From Hippasteria phrygiana (lineage: Eukaryota > Echinodermata > Asteroidea > Valvatida > Goniasteridae), in contig JAZGUH010000123.1 in assembly GCA_037893225.1 (NCBI GenBank), positions 124,001 through 188,000 of the forward strand: a stretch of 64,000 nt of DNA, written 5' to 3'. Both the position numbers and the translations under genes were made by a program. Shown here in pieces: positions 26,266 to 39,269 of this stretch; the stretch's first letter is position 1; each line of letters starts with the position of its first letter. The notes below the pieces were generated by a model that ran no database searches, had not been told where the DNA came from, and saw only the letters and a program-made list of their open reading frames with translations.

Positions 26266-29200
26266 GCGTGGTTCGAGAACCACCTTGTTTAGTGAAAAAC
26301 GTTACTTTATAAACGTTACTCAAAAACTTCAAATTTGGCGAAATGGCAAGGCTATAGCCTTGCCATTTCACCCTTAACGTTTTCACCCAAAAATGATTAA
26401 ACAAGGCAATATAGCCTTGCCATTCGGACTAATTTTAAAGTTTTTGAGTAAAGTTTGGGAAGTAACATTTTTCACACAAAAAGAATGAAAACACAAGGCA
26501 ATATGATCAAACATAAGGCATTGCCATTTGGACTAATTTTTGAAGTTTTCGAGTAATATTTATGAAGTAACGTTTTTCACCCCAAAATGATCAAACACAA
26601 GGCTATAAAGCCTTGCCATTCTGACAGATTTTGAAGTTTTTGAGTAATGTTTGTAAAGTAACGTTTTTCACTTTAATAATGAAACAAGGCAATATATAGC
26701 CTTGCCATTTGGACTAATTTTGAAGTTTTCAAGTAATGTTTGTAAAGTAATGTTTTTCACTTAAATAATAAAACAAGGCAATATATAGCCTTGCAATTCG
26801 ACTAATTTTGAAGTTTTTGAGCAATGTTTGTAAAGTAACGTTTTTCAACCAAAATGATTAAACACAAGGCTATAGCCTTGCCATTTGGACTAATTTTTGA
26901 AGTTTTCAAGTAATATTTGTGAAGTAACGTTTTTCACCCCAAAATGATCAAACAACGTTTTTCACCCCAAAATGATCAAACACAAGGCTATATATTGCCT
27001 TGCCATTTGGACTAATTTTTGAAGTTTTCAAGTAATATTTGTGAAGTAACGTTTTTCACCCCAAAATGATCAAACAACGTTTTTCACCCCAAAATGATCA
27101 AACACAAGGCTATATATTGCCTTGCCATTTGGACTAATTTTTGAAGTTTTCGAGTAATATTTGTGAAGTAACGTTTTTCACCAAAAAAATGATCAAACAC
27201 AAGGCTATAGCCTTGCCATTTGGACTAATTTTTGAAGTTTTCAAGTAATATTTGTGAAGTAATGTTTTTTACCCCAAAATGATCAAACACAAGGCTATAG
27301 CCTTGCCATTTGGACTAATTTTTGAAGTTTTCAAGTAATATTTGTGAAGTAACGATTTTCACCCCAAAATGATCAAACACAAGGATATAGCCTTGCCATT
27401 TGGACTAATTTGTGAAGTCATGTTTTTCACACAAAAACTGATAAAACACAAGGCTATAGCCTTGCCATTTGGACACATTTTTGAAGTTTTTGAGTAATAT
27501 TTGTGAAGTAACATTTTTCACCCCAAAATGATCAAACACAAGGAGTTTTTAAATAATATTTGTGAAGTAACGATTTTCACCCCTTGTCATTTGGACAAAT
27601 TTGTGAAGTTTTCAAGTAATGTTTGTAAAGTAATGTTTTTCACTTAAATAATAAAACAAGGCAATATATAGCCTTGCAATTCGACTAATTTTGACGTTTT
27701 TGAGCAATGTTTGTAAAGTAACGATTTTCACCCCAAAATGATCAAACACAAGGCTATAGCCTTGCCATTTGGACTAATTTTTGAAGTTTTCAAGTAATAT
27801 TTGTGAAGTAACGTTTTTCACCAAAAAAATGATCAAACACAAGACTATAGGCTTGCCATTTGGACTAATTTTTGAAGTTTTTGAGCAATGTTTGTGAAGT
27901 AACGTTTTTCACCCCAAAATGATCAAACACAAGGCTATAGCCTTGCCATTTGGACAAATTTTTGAAGTTTTCGAGTAATATTTGTGACGTAACGTTTTTT
28001 ACCCTAAAATGATCAAACACAAGGCTATAGCCTTGCCATTTGGACTAATTTTGAAGTTTTCAAGTAATGTTTGTAAAGTAATGTTTTTCACTTAAATAAT
28101 AAAACAAGGCAATATATAGCCTTGCAATTCGACTAATTTTGAAGTTTTTGAGCAATGTTTGTAAAGTAACGTTTTTTACCCTAAAATGATCAAACACAAG
28201 GCTATAGCCTTGCCATTTGGACTAATTTTTGAAGTTTTCAAGTAATATTTGTGAAGTAACGTTTTTTACCCCAAAATGATCAAACACAAGGCTATAGCCT
28301 TGCCATTTGGACTAATTTTGAAGTTTTCAAGTAATGTTTGTAAAGTAATGTTTTTCACTTAAATAATAAAACAAGGCAATAGATAGCCTTGCAATTCGAC
28401 TAATTTTGAAGTTTTTGAGCAATGTTTGTAAAGTAACGTTTTTCACCCCAAAATGATCAAACACAAGGCTATAGGCTTGCCATTTGGACACATTTTTGAA
28501 GTTTTCGGGTAATATTTGTGAAGTAACGTTTTTCACCAAAAAAATGATCAAACACAAGACTATAGGCTTGCCATTTGGACTAATTTTTGAAGTTTTTGAG
28601 CAATGTTTGTGAAGTAACGTTTTTCACCCCAAAATGATCAAACACAAGGCTATAGCCTTGCCATTTGGACTAATTTTTGAAGTTTTCGAGTAATATTTGT
28701 GACGTAACGTTTTTTACCCTAAAATGATCAAACACAAGGCTATAGCCTTGCCATTTGGACTAATTTTGAAGTTTTCAAGTAATGTTTGTAAAGTAATGTT
28801 TTTCACTTAAATAATAAAACAAGGCAATATATAGCCTTGCAATTCGACTAATTTTGAAGTTTTTGAGCAATGTTTGTAAAGTAACGTTTTTCACCCAAAA
28901 TGATTAAACACAAGGCTATAGCCTTGCCATTTAGACTAATTTTTAAAGTAACGTTTTTCACTCCAAAATGATCAAACACAAGGCTATAGCCTTGCCATTT
29001 AGACTAATTTTTGAAGTTTTCAAGTAATATTTGTGAAGTAACGTTTTTTACCCCAAAATGATAAAACACAAGGCTATAGCCTTGCCATTTGGACAAATTT
29101 TTGAAGTTTTCGAGTAATATTTGTGAAGTAACGTTTTTCACTAAAAAAATGATTAAACACAAGGCTATAGCCTTGCCATTTGGACAAATTTTTGAAGTTT

Positions 29201-29842
29201 TCGAGTAATATTTGTGAAGTAACGTTTTTCACTAAAAAAATGATCAAACACAAGGCTATAGCCTTGCCATTTGGACACATTTTTGAAGTAACGTTTTTCA
29301 CCCCAAAATGATCAAACACAAGGCTATAGCCTTGCCATTTAGACTAATTTTTGAAGTTTTCAAGTAATATTTGTGAAGTAACGTTTTTTACCCCAAAATG
29401 ATAAAACACAAGGCTATAGCCTTGCCATTTGGACAAATTTTTGAAGTTTTCGAGTAATATTTGTGAAGTAACGTTTTTCACTAAAAAAATGATTAAACAC
29501 AAGGCTATAGCCTTGCCATTTGGACAAATTTTTGAAGTTTTCGAGTAATATTTGTGAAGTAACGTTTTTCACTAAAAAAATGATCAAACACAAGGCTATA
29601 GCCTTGCCATTTGGACAAATTTTTGAAGTTTTCGGGTAATATTTGTGAAGTAACGTTTTTCACTAAAAAAAATGATCAAACACAAGACTATATAGCCTTG
29701 CCATTTGGACAAATTTTTGAAGTTTTTGATTAATATTTGTGAAGTAACGATTTTCACCCCAAAATGATCAAACACAAGGCTATAGCCTTGTCATTTGGAC
29801 ACATTTTTGAAGTTTTGATTAATATTTGTGAAGTAACGATTT

Positions 29843-30181
29843 TCACCCCAAAATGATCAAACACAAGGCTATAGCCTTGCCATTTGGACTAATTTGTGAA
29901 GTCATGTTTTTCACACAAAAAATGATAAAACACAAGGCTATAGCCTTGCCATTTGGACACATTTTTGAAGTAACGTTTTTCACCCCAAAATGATCAAACA
30001 CAAGGCTATAGCCTTGCCATTTGTACATATTTTTGAAGTTTTTAAATAATATTTGTGAAGTAACGATTTTCGCCCCAAAATGATCAAACACAAGGCTATA
30101 GCCTTGCCATTTGGACACATTTTTGAAGTTTTTGAGTAATATTTGTGAAGTAACATTTTTCACCCCAAAATGATCAAACAC
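29843..30181. repeat. 339-bp satellite block repeated at 34966-35304
   Basis: The two blocks translate identically over 112 codons on the - strand and look identical base for base, at an offset of 5123 bp. This shows a higher-order duplication of several kilobases inside the array. Confidence 0.85.
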
Positions 30182-33100
30182 AAGGAGTTTTTAAATAATA
30201 TTTGTGAAGTAACGTTTTTCACCCCAAAATGATCAAACACAAGGCTATAGCCTTGCCATTTGTACATATTTTTGAAGTTTTTAAATAATATTTGTGAAGT
30301 AACGATTTTCGCCCCAAAATGATCAAACACAAGGCTATAGCCTTGCCATTTGGACAAATTTTTGAAGTTTTCGAGTAATATTTGTGAAGTAACGTTTTTC
30401 ACTAAAGAAAATGATCAAACACAAGACTATAGCCTTGCCATTTGGACCAATTTGTGAAGTAACGTTTTTCACCCCAAAATGATCAAACACAAGACTATAG
30501 CCTTGCCATTTGTACATATTTTTGAAGTTTTTAAATAATATTTGTGAAGTAACGATTTTCGCCCCAAAATGATCAAACACAAGGAGTTTTTAAATAATAT
30601 TTGTGAAGTAACGATTTTCGCCCCAAAATGATCAAACACAAGGCTATAGCCTTGCCATTTGGACAAATTTTTGAAGTTTTTGATTAATATTTGTGAAGTA
30701 ACGATTTTCACCCCAAAATGATCAAACACAAGGCTATAGCCTTGCCATTTGGACCAATTTGTGAAGTAACGTTTTTCACCCCAAAATGATCAAACACAAG
30801 ACTATAGCCTTGCCATTTGGACACATTTTTGAAGTTTTTGAGTAATATTTGTGAAGTAACATTTTTCACCCCAAAATGATCAAACACAAGGAGTTTTTAA
30901 ATAATATTTGTGAAGTAACGATTTTCACCCCTTGTCATTTGGACAAATTTGTGAAGTAACGTTTTTCACCCCAAAATGATCAAACACAAGGCTATAGCCT
31001 TGCCATTTGGACTAATTTGTGAAGTCATGTTTTTCACACAAAAACTGATAAAACACAAGGCTATAGCCTTGCCATTTGGACACATTTTTGAAGTTTTTGA
31101 GTAATATTTGTGAAGTAACATTTTTCACCCCAAAATGATCAAACACAAGGCTATAGCCTTGCCATTTGGACTAATTTTTGAAGTTTTCGAGTAATATTTG
31201 TGACGTAACGTTTTTTACCCTAAAATGATCAAACACAAGGCTATAGCCTTGCCATTTGGACTAATTTTTGAAGTTTTCGAGTAATATTTGTGAAGTAACG
31301 TTTTTCACTAAAAAAAATGATCAAACACAAGACTATAGGCTTGCCATTTGGACTAATTTTTGAAGTTTTCAAGTAATATTTGTGAAGTAACGTTTTTTAC
31401 CCCAAAATGATCAAACACAAGGCTATAGCCTTGCCATTTGGACTAATTTTTGAAGTTTTCGAGTAATATTTGTTTAGTAACGTTTTTCACTAAAAAAATG
31501 ATCAAACACAAGACTATAGGCTTGCCATTTGGACACATTTTTGAAGTTTTCGAGTAATATTTGTGAAGTAACGTTTTTCACCAAAAAAATGATCAAACAC
31601 AAGACTATAGGCTTGCCATTTGGACTAATTTTTGAAGTTTTTGAGCAATGTTTGTAAAGTAACATTTTTTACCCTAAAATGATCAAACACAAGGCCATTT
31701 GGACACATTTTTGAAGTTTTTAAATAATATTTGTGAAGTAACGATTTTCGCCCCAAAATGATCAAACACAAGGCTATAGCCTTGTCATTTGGACACATTT
31801 TTGAAGTTTTGATTAATATTTGTGAAGTAACGATTTTCACCCCAAAATGATCAAACACAAGGCTATAGCCTTGCCATTTGGACTAATTTTTGAAGTTTTC
31901 GAGTAATATTTGTGAAGTAACGTTTTTCACCCTAAAATGATCAAACACAAGGCTATAGCCTTGCCATTTGGACTAATTTTTGAAGTTTTCAAGTAATATT
32001 TGTGAAGTAATGTTTTTTACCCCAAAATGATCAAACACAAGGCTATAGCCTTGCCATTTGGACTAATTTTTGATGTTTTCGAGTAATATTTGTTTAGTAA
32101 CGTTTTTCACTAAAAAAATGATCAAACACAAGACTATAGGCTTGCCATTTGGACATATTTTTGAAGTTTTTGAGCAATGTTTGTAAAGTAACGTTTTTCA
32201 CCCCAAAATGATCAAACACAAGGCTATAGGCTTGCCATTTGGACACATTTTTGAAGTTTGAGTAATATTTGTGAAGTAACGTTTTTCACCAAAAAAATGA
32301 TCAAACACAAGACTGTAGCTTGCCATTTGGACTAATTTTTGAAGTTTTTGAGCAATGTTTGTAAAGTAACGTTTTTTACCCTAAAATGATCAAACACAAG
32401 GCTATAGCCTTGCCATTTGGACTAATTTTTGAAGTTTTCAAGTAATATTTGTGAAGTAACGATTTTCACCCCAAAATGATCAAACACAAGGCTATAGCCT
32501 TGCCATTTGGACCAATTTGTGAAGTAACGTTTTTCACCCCAAAATGATCAAACACAAGGCTATAGCCTTGCCATTTGGACACATTTTTGAAGTTTTTGAG
32601 TAATATTTGTGAAGTAACATTTTTCACCCCAAAATGATCAAACACAAGGAGTTTTTAAATAATATTTGTGAAGTAACGATTTTCACCCCTTGTCATTTGG
32701 ACAAATTTGTGAAGTTTTCAAGTAATGTTTGTAAAGTAATGTTTTTCACTTAAATAATAAAACAAGGCAATATATAGCCTTGCAATTCGACTAATTTTGA
32801 CGTTTTTGAGCAATGTTTGTAAAGTAACGATTTTCACCCCAAAATGATCAAACACAAGGCTATAGCCTTGCCATTTGGACTAATTTTTGAAGTTTTCGAG
32901 TAATATTTATGAAGTAACGTTTTTCACCCCAAAATGATCAAACACAAGACTATAGGCTTGCCATTTGGACTAATTTTTGAAGTTTTCGAGTAATATTTGT
33001 GAAGTAACGTTTTTTACCCCAAAATGATCAAACACAAGGCTATAGGCTTGCCATTTGGACACATTTTTGAAGTTTTTGAGCAATGTTTGTAAAGTAACGT

Positions 33101-36100
33101 TTTTCACCCCAAAATGATCAAACACAAGGCTATAGGCTTGCCATTTGGACACATTTTTGAAGTTTTCGAGTAATATTTGTGAAGTAACGTTTTTCACCCT
33201 AAAATGATCAAACACAAGGCTATAGCCTTGCCATTTGGACTAATTTTTGAAGTTTTCAAGTAATATTTGTGAAGTAACGTTTTTTACCCCAAAATGATCA
33301 AACACAAGGCTATAGCCTTGCCATTTGGACTAATTTTTGAAGTTTTCGGGTAATATTTGTGAAGTAACGTTTTTCACTAAAAAAATGATCAAACACAAGA
33401 CTATAGGCTTGCCATTTGGACACATTTTTGAAGTTTTCGAGTAATATTTGTGAAGTAACGTTTTTCACCAAAAAAATGATCAAACACAAGACTATAGGCT
33501 TGCCATTTGGACTAATTTTTGAAGTTTTTGAGCAATGTTTGTGAAGTAACGTTTTTCACCCCAAAATGATCAAACACAAGGCTATAGCCTTGCCATTTGG
33601 ACTAATTTTTGAAGTTTTCGAGTAATATTTGTGACGTAACGTTTTTTACCCTAAAATGATCAAACACAAGGCTATAGCCTTGCCATTTGGACTAATTTTT
33701 GAAGTTTTCAAGTAATATTTGTGAAGTTACGTTTTTCACCCAAAATGATTAAACACAAGGCTATAGCCTTGCCATTTGGACTAATTTTGAAGTTTTCAAG
33801 TAATGTTTGTAAAGTAATGTTTTTCACTTAAATAATAAAACAAGGCAATAGATAGCCTTGCAATTCGACTAATTTTGAAGTTTTTGAGCAATGTTTGTAA
33901 AGTAACGTTTTTTACCCTAAAATGATCAAACACAAGGCTATAGCCTTGCCATTTGGACTAATTTTTGAAGTTTTCAAGTAATATTTGTGAAGTTACGTTT
34001 TTCACCCAAAATGATTAAACACAAGGCTATAGCCTTGCCATTTGGACTAATTTTGAAGTTTTCAAGTAATGTTTGTAAAGTAATGTTTTTCACTTAAATA
34101 ATAAAACAAGGCAATAGATAGCCTTGCAATTCGACTAATTTTGAAGTTTTTGAGCAATGTTTGTAAAGTAACGTTTTTCACCCCAAAATGATCAAACACA
34201 AGGCTATAGCCTTGCCATTTGGACTAATTTTTGAAGTTTTTGAGCAATGTTTGTGAAGTAACGTTTTTCACCCCAAAATGATCAAACACAAGGCTATAGC
34301 CTTGCCATTTGGACTAATTTTTGAAGTTTTCGAGTAATATTTGTGACGTAACGTTTTTTACCCTAAAATGATCAAACACAAGGCTATATAGCCTTGCCAT
34401 TTGGACTAATTTTGAAGTTTTCAAGTAATGTTTGTAAAGTAATGTTTTTCACTTAAATAATAAAACAAGGCAATATATAGCCTTGCAATTCGACTAATTT
34501 TGAAGTTTTTGAGCAATGTTTGTAAAGTAACGTTTTTCACCCAAAATGATTAAACACAAGGCTATAGCCTTGCCATTTAGACTAATTTTTGAAGTTTTCA
34601 AGTAATATTTGTGAAGTAACGTTTTTTACCCCAAAATGATAAAACACAAGGCTATAGCCTTGCCATTTGGACAAATTTTTGAAGTTTTCGGGTAATATTT
34701 GTGAAGTAACGTTTTTCACTAAAAAAAAATGATCAAACACAAGACTATAGCCTTGCCATTTGGACAAATTTTTGAAGTTTTTGATTAATATTTGTGAAGT
34801 AACGATTTTCACCCCAAAATGATCAAACACAAGGCTATAGCCTTGTCATTTGGACACATTTTTGAAGTTTTGATTAATATTTGTGAAGTAACGATTTTCA
34901 CCCCAAAATGATCAAACACAAGGCTATAGCCTTGCAATTTGGACCAATTTGTGAAGTAACGTTTTTCACCCCAAAATGATCAAACACAAGGCTATAGCCT
35001 TGCCATTTGGACTAATTTGTGAAGTCATGTTTTTCACACAAAAAATGATAAAACACAAGGCTATAGCCTTGCCATTTGGACACATTTTTGAAGTAACGTT
35101 TTTCACCCCAAAATGATCAAACACAAGGCTATAGCCTTGCCATTTGTACATATTTTTGAAGTTTTTAAATAATATTTGTGAAGTAACGATTTTCGCCCCA
35201 AAATGATCAAACACAAGGCTATAGCCTTGCCATTTGGACACATTTTTGAAGTTTTTGAGTAATATTTGTGAAGTAACATTTTTCACCCCAAAATGATCAA
35301 ACACAAGGAGTTTTTAAATAATATTTGTGAAGTAACGATTTTCACCCGTTGTCATTTGGACAAATTTGTGAAGTTTTCAAGTAATGTTTGTAAAGTAATG
35401 TTTTTCACTTAAATAATAAAACAAGGCAATATATAGCCTTGCAATTCGACTAATTTTGACGTTTTTGAGCAATGTTTGTAAAGTAACGTTTTTCACCCCA
35501 AAATGATCAAACACAAGGCTATAGCCTTGCCATTTGGACTAATTTTTGAAGTTTTCGAGTAATATTTGTGAAGTAACGTTTTTCACTAAAAAAAATGATC
35601 AAACACAAGACTATAGGCTTGCCATTTGGACTAATTTTTGAAGTTTTCGAGTAATATTTGTGAAGTAACGTTTTTCACCCTAAAATGATCAAACACAAGG
35701 CTATAGCCTTGCCATTTGGACTAATTTGTGAAGTTTTCAAGTAATGTTTGTAAAGTAATGTTTTTCACTTAAATAATAAAACAAGGCCTTGCAATTCGGA
35801 CTAATTTTGAAGTTTTTGAGTAATGTTTGTAAAGTAACGTTTTTCACAAAAAAATGATGAAAACAAGGCTATAGCCTTGCAATTCGGACTAATTTTGAAG
35901 TTTTTGAACAATGTTTGTAAAGTAACGTTTTTCACTAAAAAATGATGAAAACAAGGCTATAGCCTTGCAATTCGGACTAATTTTGAAGCTTTTAAGTAAA
36001 GTTTGGGAAGTAACATTTTTCACACAAAAAGAATGAAAACAAGGCAATAGGATTAAACACAAGGCATTGCCATTTGGACTAATTTTGAAGTTTTTGAGCA

Positions 36101-36839
36101 ATGTTTCGGAAGTAACGTTTTTCACTTAAAAAACAAAAAAACACAAAGCAATATAGCCTTGCAATTCGCACTAATTTTGAAGTTTGAGTAAAGTTTGGGA
36201 AGTAACATTTTTCAGTGAAAAAATAAAACAAGGCCTTGCCATTTCGCCAAATTTGAAGTTTTTGAGTAATGTTTGTACAGTAACGTTTTCACCTAAAAAT
36301 GATTAAACACAAGGCTATATAGCCTTGCAATTTGGACTAATTTTGAAGTTTTTTAGCAATGTTTGGGAAGTAACGTTTTCCACACAAAAATGATGAAAAC
36401 AAGGCTATAGCCTTGCCATTTGGACTAATTTTGAAGATTTTGAGTAATGTTTGTAAAGTAACGTTTTTCACTTTAAAAATAATTAAACAAAAAGCAATAC
36501 AGCCTTGCAATTCAGACTAATTTTGAAATTTTTGAGAAATGTTTGTGAAGTAACGTTTTTCACTTCACAAAAAAAAAATAAAACAGGGCAATATAGCCTT
36601 GCAATTCGGACTAATTTTGAAGTTTTTTGAGTAAAGTTTGGGAAGTAACATTTTTCACTGAAAAAATAAAACAAGGCCTTGCCATTTCCCCAAATTTGAA
36701 ATTTTTGAGTAATGTATGGGAAGTAACGTTTTTCACACAGAAAGAATAAAAACACAAGGTAATTTTGAAGTTTTTAAGCAATGTTTGTGAAGTAATGTTT
36801 TTCACTAAAAAGTTATGAAAACGAGGCTATATGTTGATC

Positions 36840-37245
36840 CTGGTAAGGTTAGTTTAAACAGGGCCACCACGTGAAGGTCCCAGGATACCAGCCCCACACG
36901 CTGTCCAGATGATCGGGTCCATTGCTTGACAGGACAAGGGACCCTGAGCCGAGGCCCAGAGCCCCTGCCTGCCGTTGTCCGGTCCACCCTGCTGCAGCAG
37001 GGCACCCTTTACTTTCTATGCGTGCCGCCCTGCCTGTGCCCGCCACGCACAGGCGATTCAGGACGTAGCAGCGTTCGCAGTGCCGAACATGATAACAGGG
37101 TCCACGCCCCTATCCGGAGAGGGACGCTACGTCCCGCACCTTTTTAAGGCACCACGCCAAAACCCTTGTCGGGTATGGTCGTTGCTTGGGGTAAACCCCT
37201 TCACGCACCTCCAATTTCGGTTACGCCGCACCTCCACTAAGCCCT
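36840..37245. other. G+C-rich, CpG-containing island of unknown nature
   Basis: About 400 bp of high G+C directly at the right edge of the satellite, unlike anything around it. Several frames stay open (for example 36975-37247 on +), but none gives a recognisable protein. Candidates are a piece of a retrotransposon or an exon or promoter of an unknown gene. Confidence 0.4.
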
Positions 37246-37560
37246 AGTTGACATAGGGATATAGAGGATCCCATAGTCTATTCTAAGTGGAATGTCACAG
37301 CCTAAACTAGATTAAAAAAAAACCTATTTATATTAGTGAAATTTCCCTTTCACTAATTGATTGATCTACATTTATGAGAAAAAAAATCCTGTGGAAATAC
37401 ACATTTAAGCCCTAATTAGAGTATAGATGTCCGCTTCTGGATGGACGTAGGGATAAAGCAGATCCCATAGCCTGGTCTTGCATTGGGGGCATAGGGATAT
37501 AGAAGATCCCATAGCCCATCTTGGATGAGGGACATAGGGATATAGCAGATCCCATAATCC
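37246..37560 (+). repeat. Degenerate 43-bp tandem repeat
   Basis: Four copies of CATAGGGATATAGCAGATCCCATAGCC-like text begin near 37250, 37445, 37488 and 37531, the last three about 43 bp apart. Frames read through it on the - strand (PYVPHPRWAMGSSISL) reflect the repeat. Confidence 0.75.
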
Positions 37561-38500
37561 TCTCCTAGGCCTAATGATGCTGCTCAATTTGAGCCGATGA
37601 CCTGCAAGAGACCACCACCCCCACATCACAACACACAGAAACACTTGGGGGTTTTAAAGGGCAAAAAAATGCATACGAGTTATTTTGGAAATTTTTTGCT
37701 ATGAACTTCACAGTTGTCTGTTCTACCAAGAGGCCCTCTATCACAATTGCTTCTCCCCACCAAGGAGAAGATTGGGGGGGGGGGGGGGGGGGGCACAAAC
37801 TAATTGGTTGTTGAATTGGCAAAATTTAATTCAAGCTTACATACATGTAGTTCAAAGGGGCTGAAAGACCAAGGATACTGATTTTCGTAAAATTTGCTCT
37901 ACAACCACGTGATTATCTAGTATAAATAGCATGCTCGGAGCATGAACTTTTTAGATGGGGACTAAGTTTTTGGGCTTATTTTAGTAAAATATCTGGATAG
38001 TCAACCCAACCACCATCACCCCACGATCACAGACACATAGAAACAGAAATATGTGACCCACTTTTAGATTTTTTTCTTTTTCAATTCTTATTAACTTTTT
38101 ATATTCTTTGGAGAAAATTCTTGTTGGAAAAGATCAAATTTAAGTATTCCGTGACTACACGAATACAAGTTTTTCGGAAAGTTAAATTGGCATTCCACTT
38201 TTAATGACCGCAGTTCAAATCCTACCAGGACACTGGACAATGTAGCAAGGCCCTAGTATAAAATAGCATGTGTTTTTCACCAACAAGAGAAAAATCCTGG
38301 TTTTTCCCCCATGGATCCTTACTGCCGATTCTTGGCTAGGATAGCATAAATAATTTTCCAATGATTTCTGGTCTTAACTTTAAATCAAGGCATTAAAGTT
38401 ATTGATTCATGTCAAGGTGGGTCACAAAAAGGAGAGAAAGAGAGACAGATAATGAAAAGGCCCACTTGGGGTGACTCACTGATTTGAATCCAAACGACTC
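37561..38500. other. Unclassified A+T-rich DNA with a poly(G) run
   Basis: It contains a G run near 37774-37793. Otherwise I see no gene, repeat unit or transposon end. Confidence 0.5.
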
Positions 38501-38514
38501 CTCTTGTCTTGTGA

Positions 38515-38835
38515 AGCTTGTGATGATCTCCTTAGTCTTGTGTGCACGGCTCAATTTGAGCGCTCATGACTGAAACAAAAGGGTTAGTTTACCTCAGTGC
38601 ACAGGCTTGCTTCGGCTGAACCTTGCTTGGCTGGCCCAGATGAACTCCTGCGATCCAGGTGTCTTGTGCATGTTCATGGCTCAATTTGAGCACATAGCTG
38701 AAACAAAAAAGATGTTAGTTTACCTTGAGCTTGCTTGCTTGCTTGCTTGAGATGAACCTCGCTTGAGATGAACCTCGCTTGTGCATGTTCACAGCTGCAA
38801 TACAAAGAGTTAGTTTACCTTCAGTGAACATGCAA
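38515..38835 (+). repeat. Degenerate tandem repeat of about 120-130 bp
   Basis: Three diverged units each with TGTGCATGTTCA or TGTGCACGGCTCA, GAAACAAAA, GGTTAGTTTACCT and a GCTTGCTT tract. The unit near 38735 has expanded GCTTGCTTGCTTGC. Confidence 0.65.
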
Positions 38836-39092
38836 ATCTTGTCCCCCGGCCTCTCCGCATGTCCGGCAACTGCACAGCACCTTGCTTCTCATCATTCTGT
38901 AAAAATAAAAATAATATGGGCATTTGAAATTAAAGTCAAAGTTGCAAATGCAATGCTAACTGCAATTTAGTTGGGAAAACCATGGGAAAGATTTTACTTT
39001 AAAACCCCCCATCAAAATCGGTCAGGAACAGCAATTTTTTTCTTTTTTTCTGTTCCCGACTCCTTACACGCTCTACTAATCCAGTATGTACA

Positions 39093-39160
39093 CACCAGGG
39101 TGGATCCAGAGGGGGGGGGGGGGGGGGGTCGAAACCCCCCACCCCGGCTCATTGCCAATT
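39093..39160. mobile_element. End of a CAGGG-GGATCCAG hAT-like element
   Basis: CAGGGTGGATCCAGAGGGG leads into a G18 run and GTCGAAACCCCCCACC. It is the same layout as 457-707. The opposite end was not found. Confidence 0.5.
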
Positions 39161-39269
39161 TTGTTGCCGATTGTGTAGTGTCGGGCCCCTCTTTAGTTTT
39201 TATCAAATTAGAGTCAAGGGTATTTTTTCCCATTCCAAAATTACTATTACCTAAAACAGATTTAAATTT

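Larger units (their letters stand above)
25295..36830. repeat. Satellite array, about 90-bp unit, 11.5 kb
   Basis: About 120 units of the form GAAGTTTTCGAGTAATATTT, GTGAAGTAACGTTTTTCACC, CCAAAATGATCAAACACAAG, GCTATAGCCTTGCCATTTGG, ACTAATTTTT (90 bp). Most carry the palindrome CAAGGCTATAGCCTTG. A second unit type with ACTTAAATAATAAAACAAGG recurs near 26690, 27640, 28090, 28360, 28805, 32750, 33825, 34095, 34455, 35410 and 35770. Units at the two edges (25300-25460 and 36000-36830) are the most diverged. Units left of about 26355 are inverted relative to the rest. Many open frames of 60-112 codons with NVTSQIL-like text are artefacts of the period. Confidence 0.97.

Noticed and set aside
28327..35304. 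Many - strand open frames of 60-112 codons with NVTSQIL-like repeats
   Set aside because: They come from the 90-bp satellite, whose period is a multiple of three. Unit variants break the frames at random and no start context or domain is present.
26390..36830. CRISPR-like regular array
   Set aside because: Units are joined head to tail with no unique spacers, and the DNA is eukaryotic.
37405..37822. Frames with repeated DLLYPYV
   Set aside because: They reflect the 43-bp tandem repeat, not a protein repeat.
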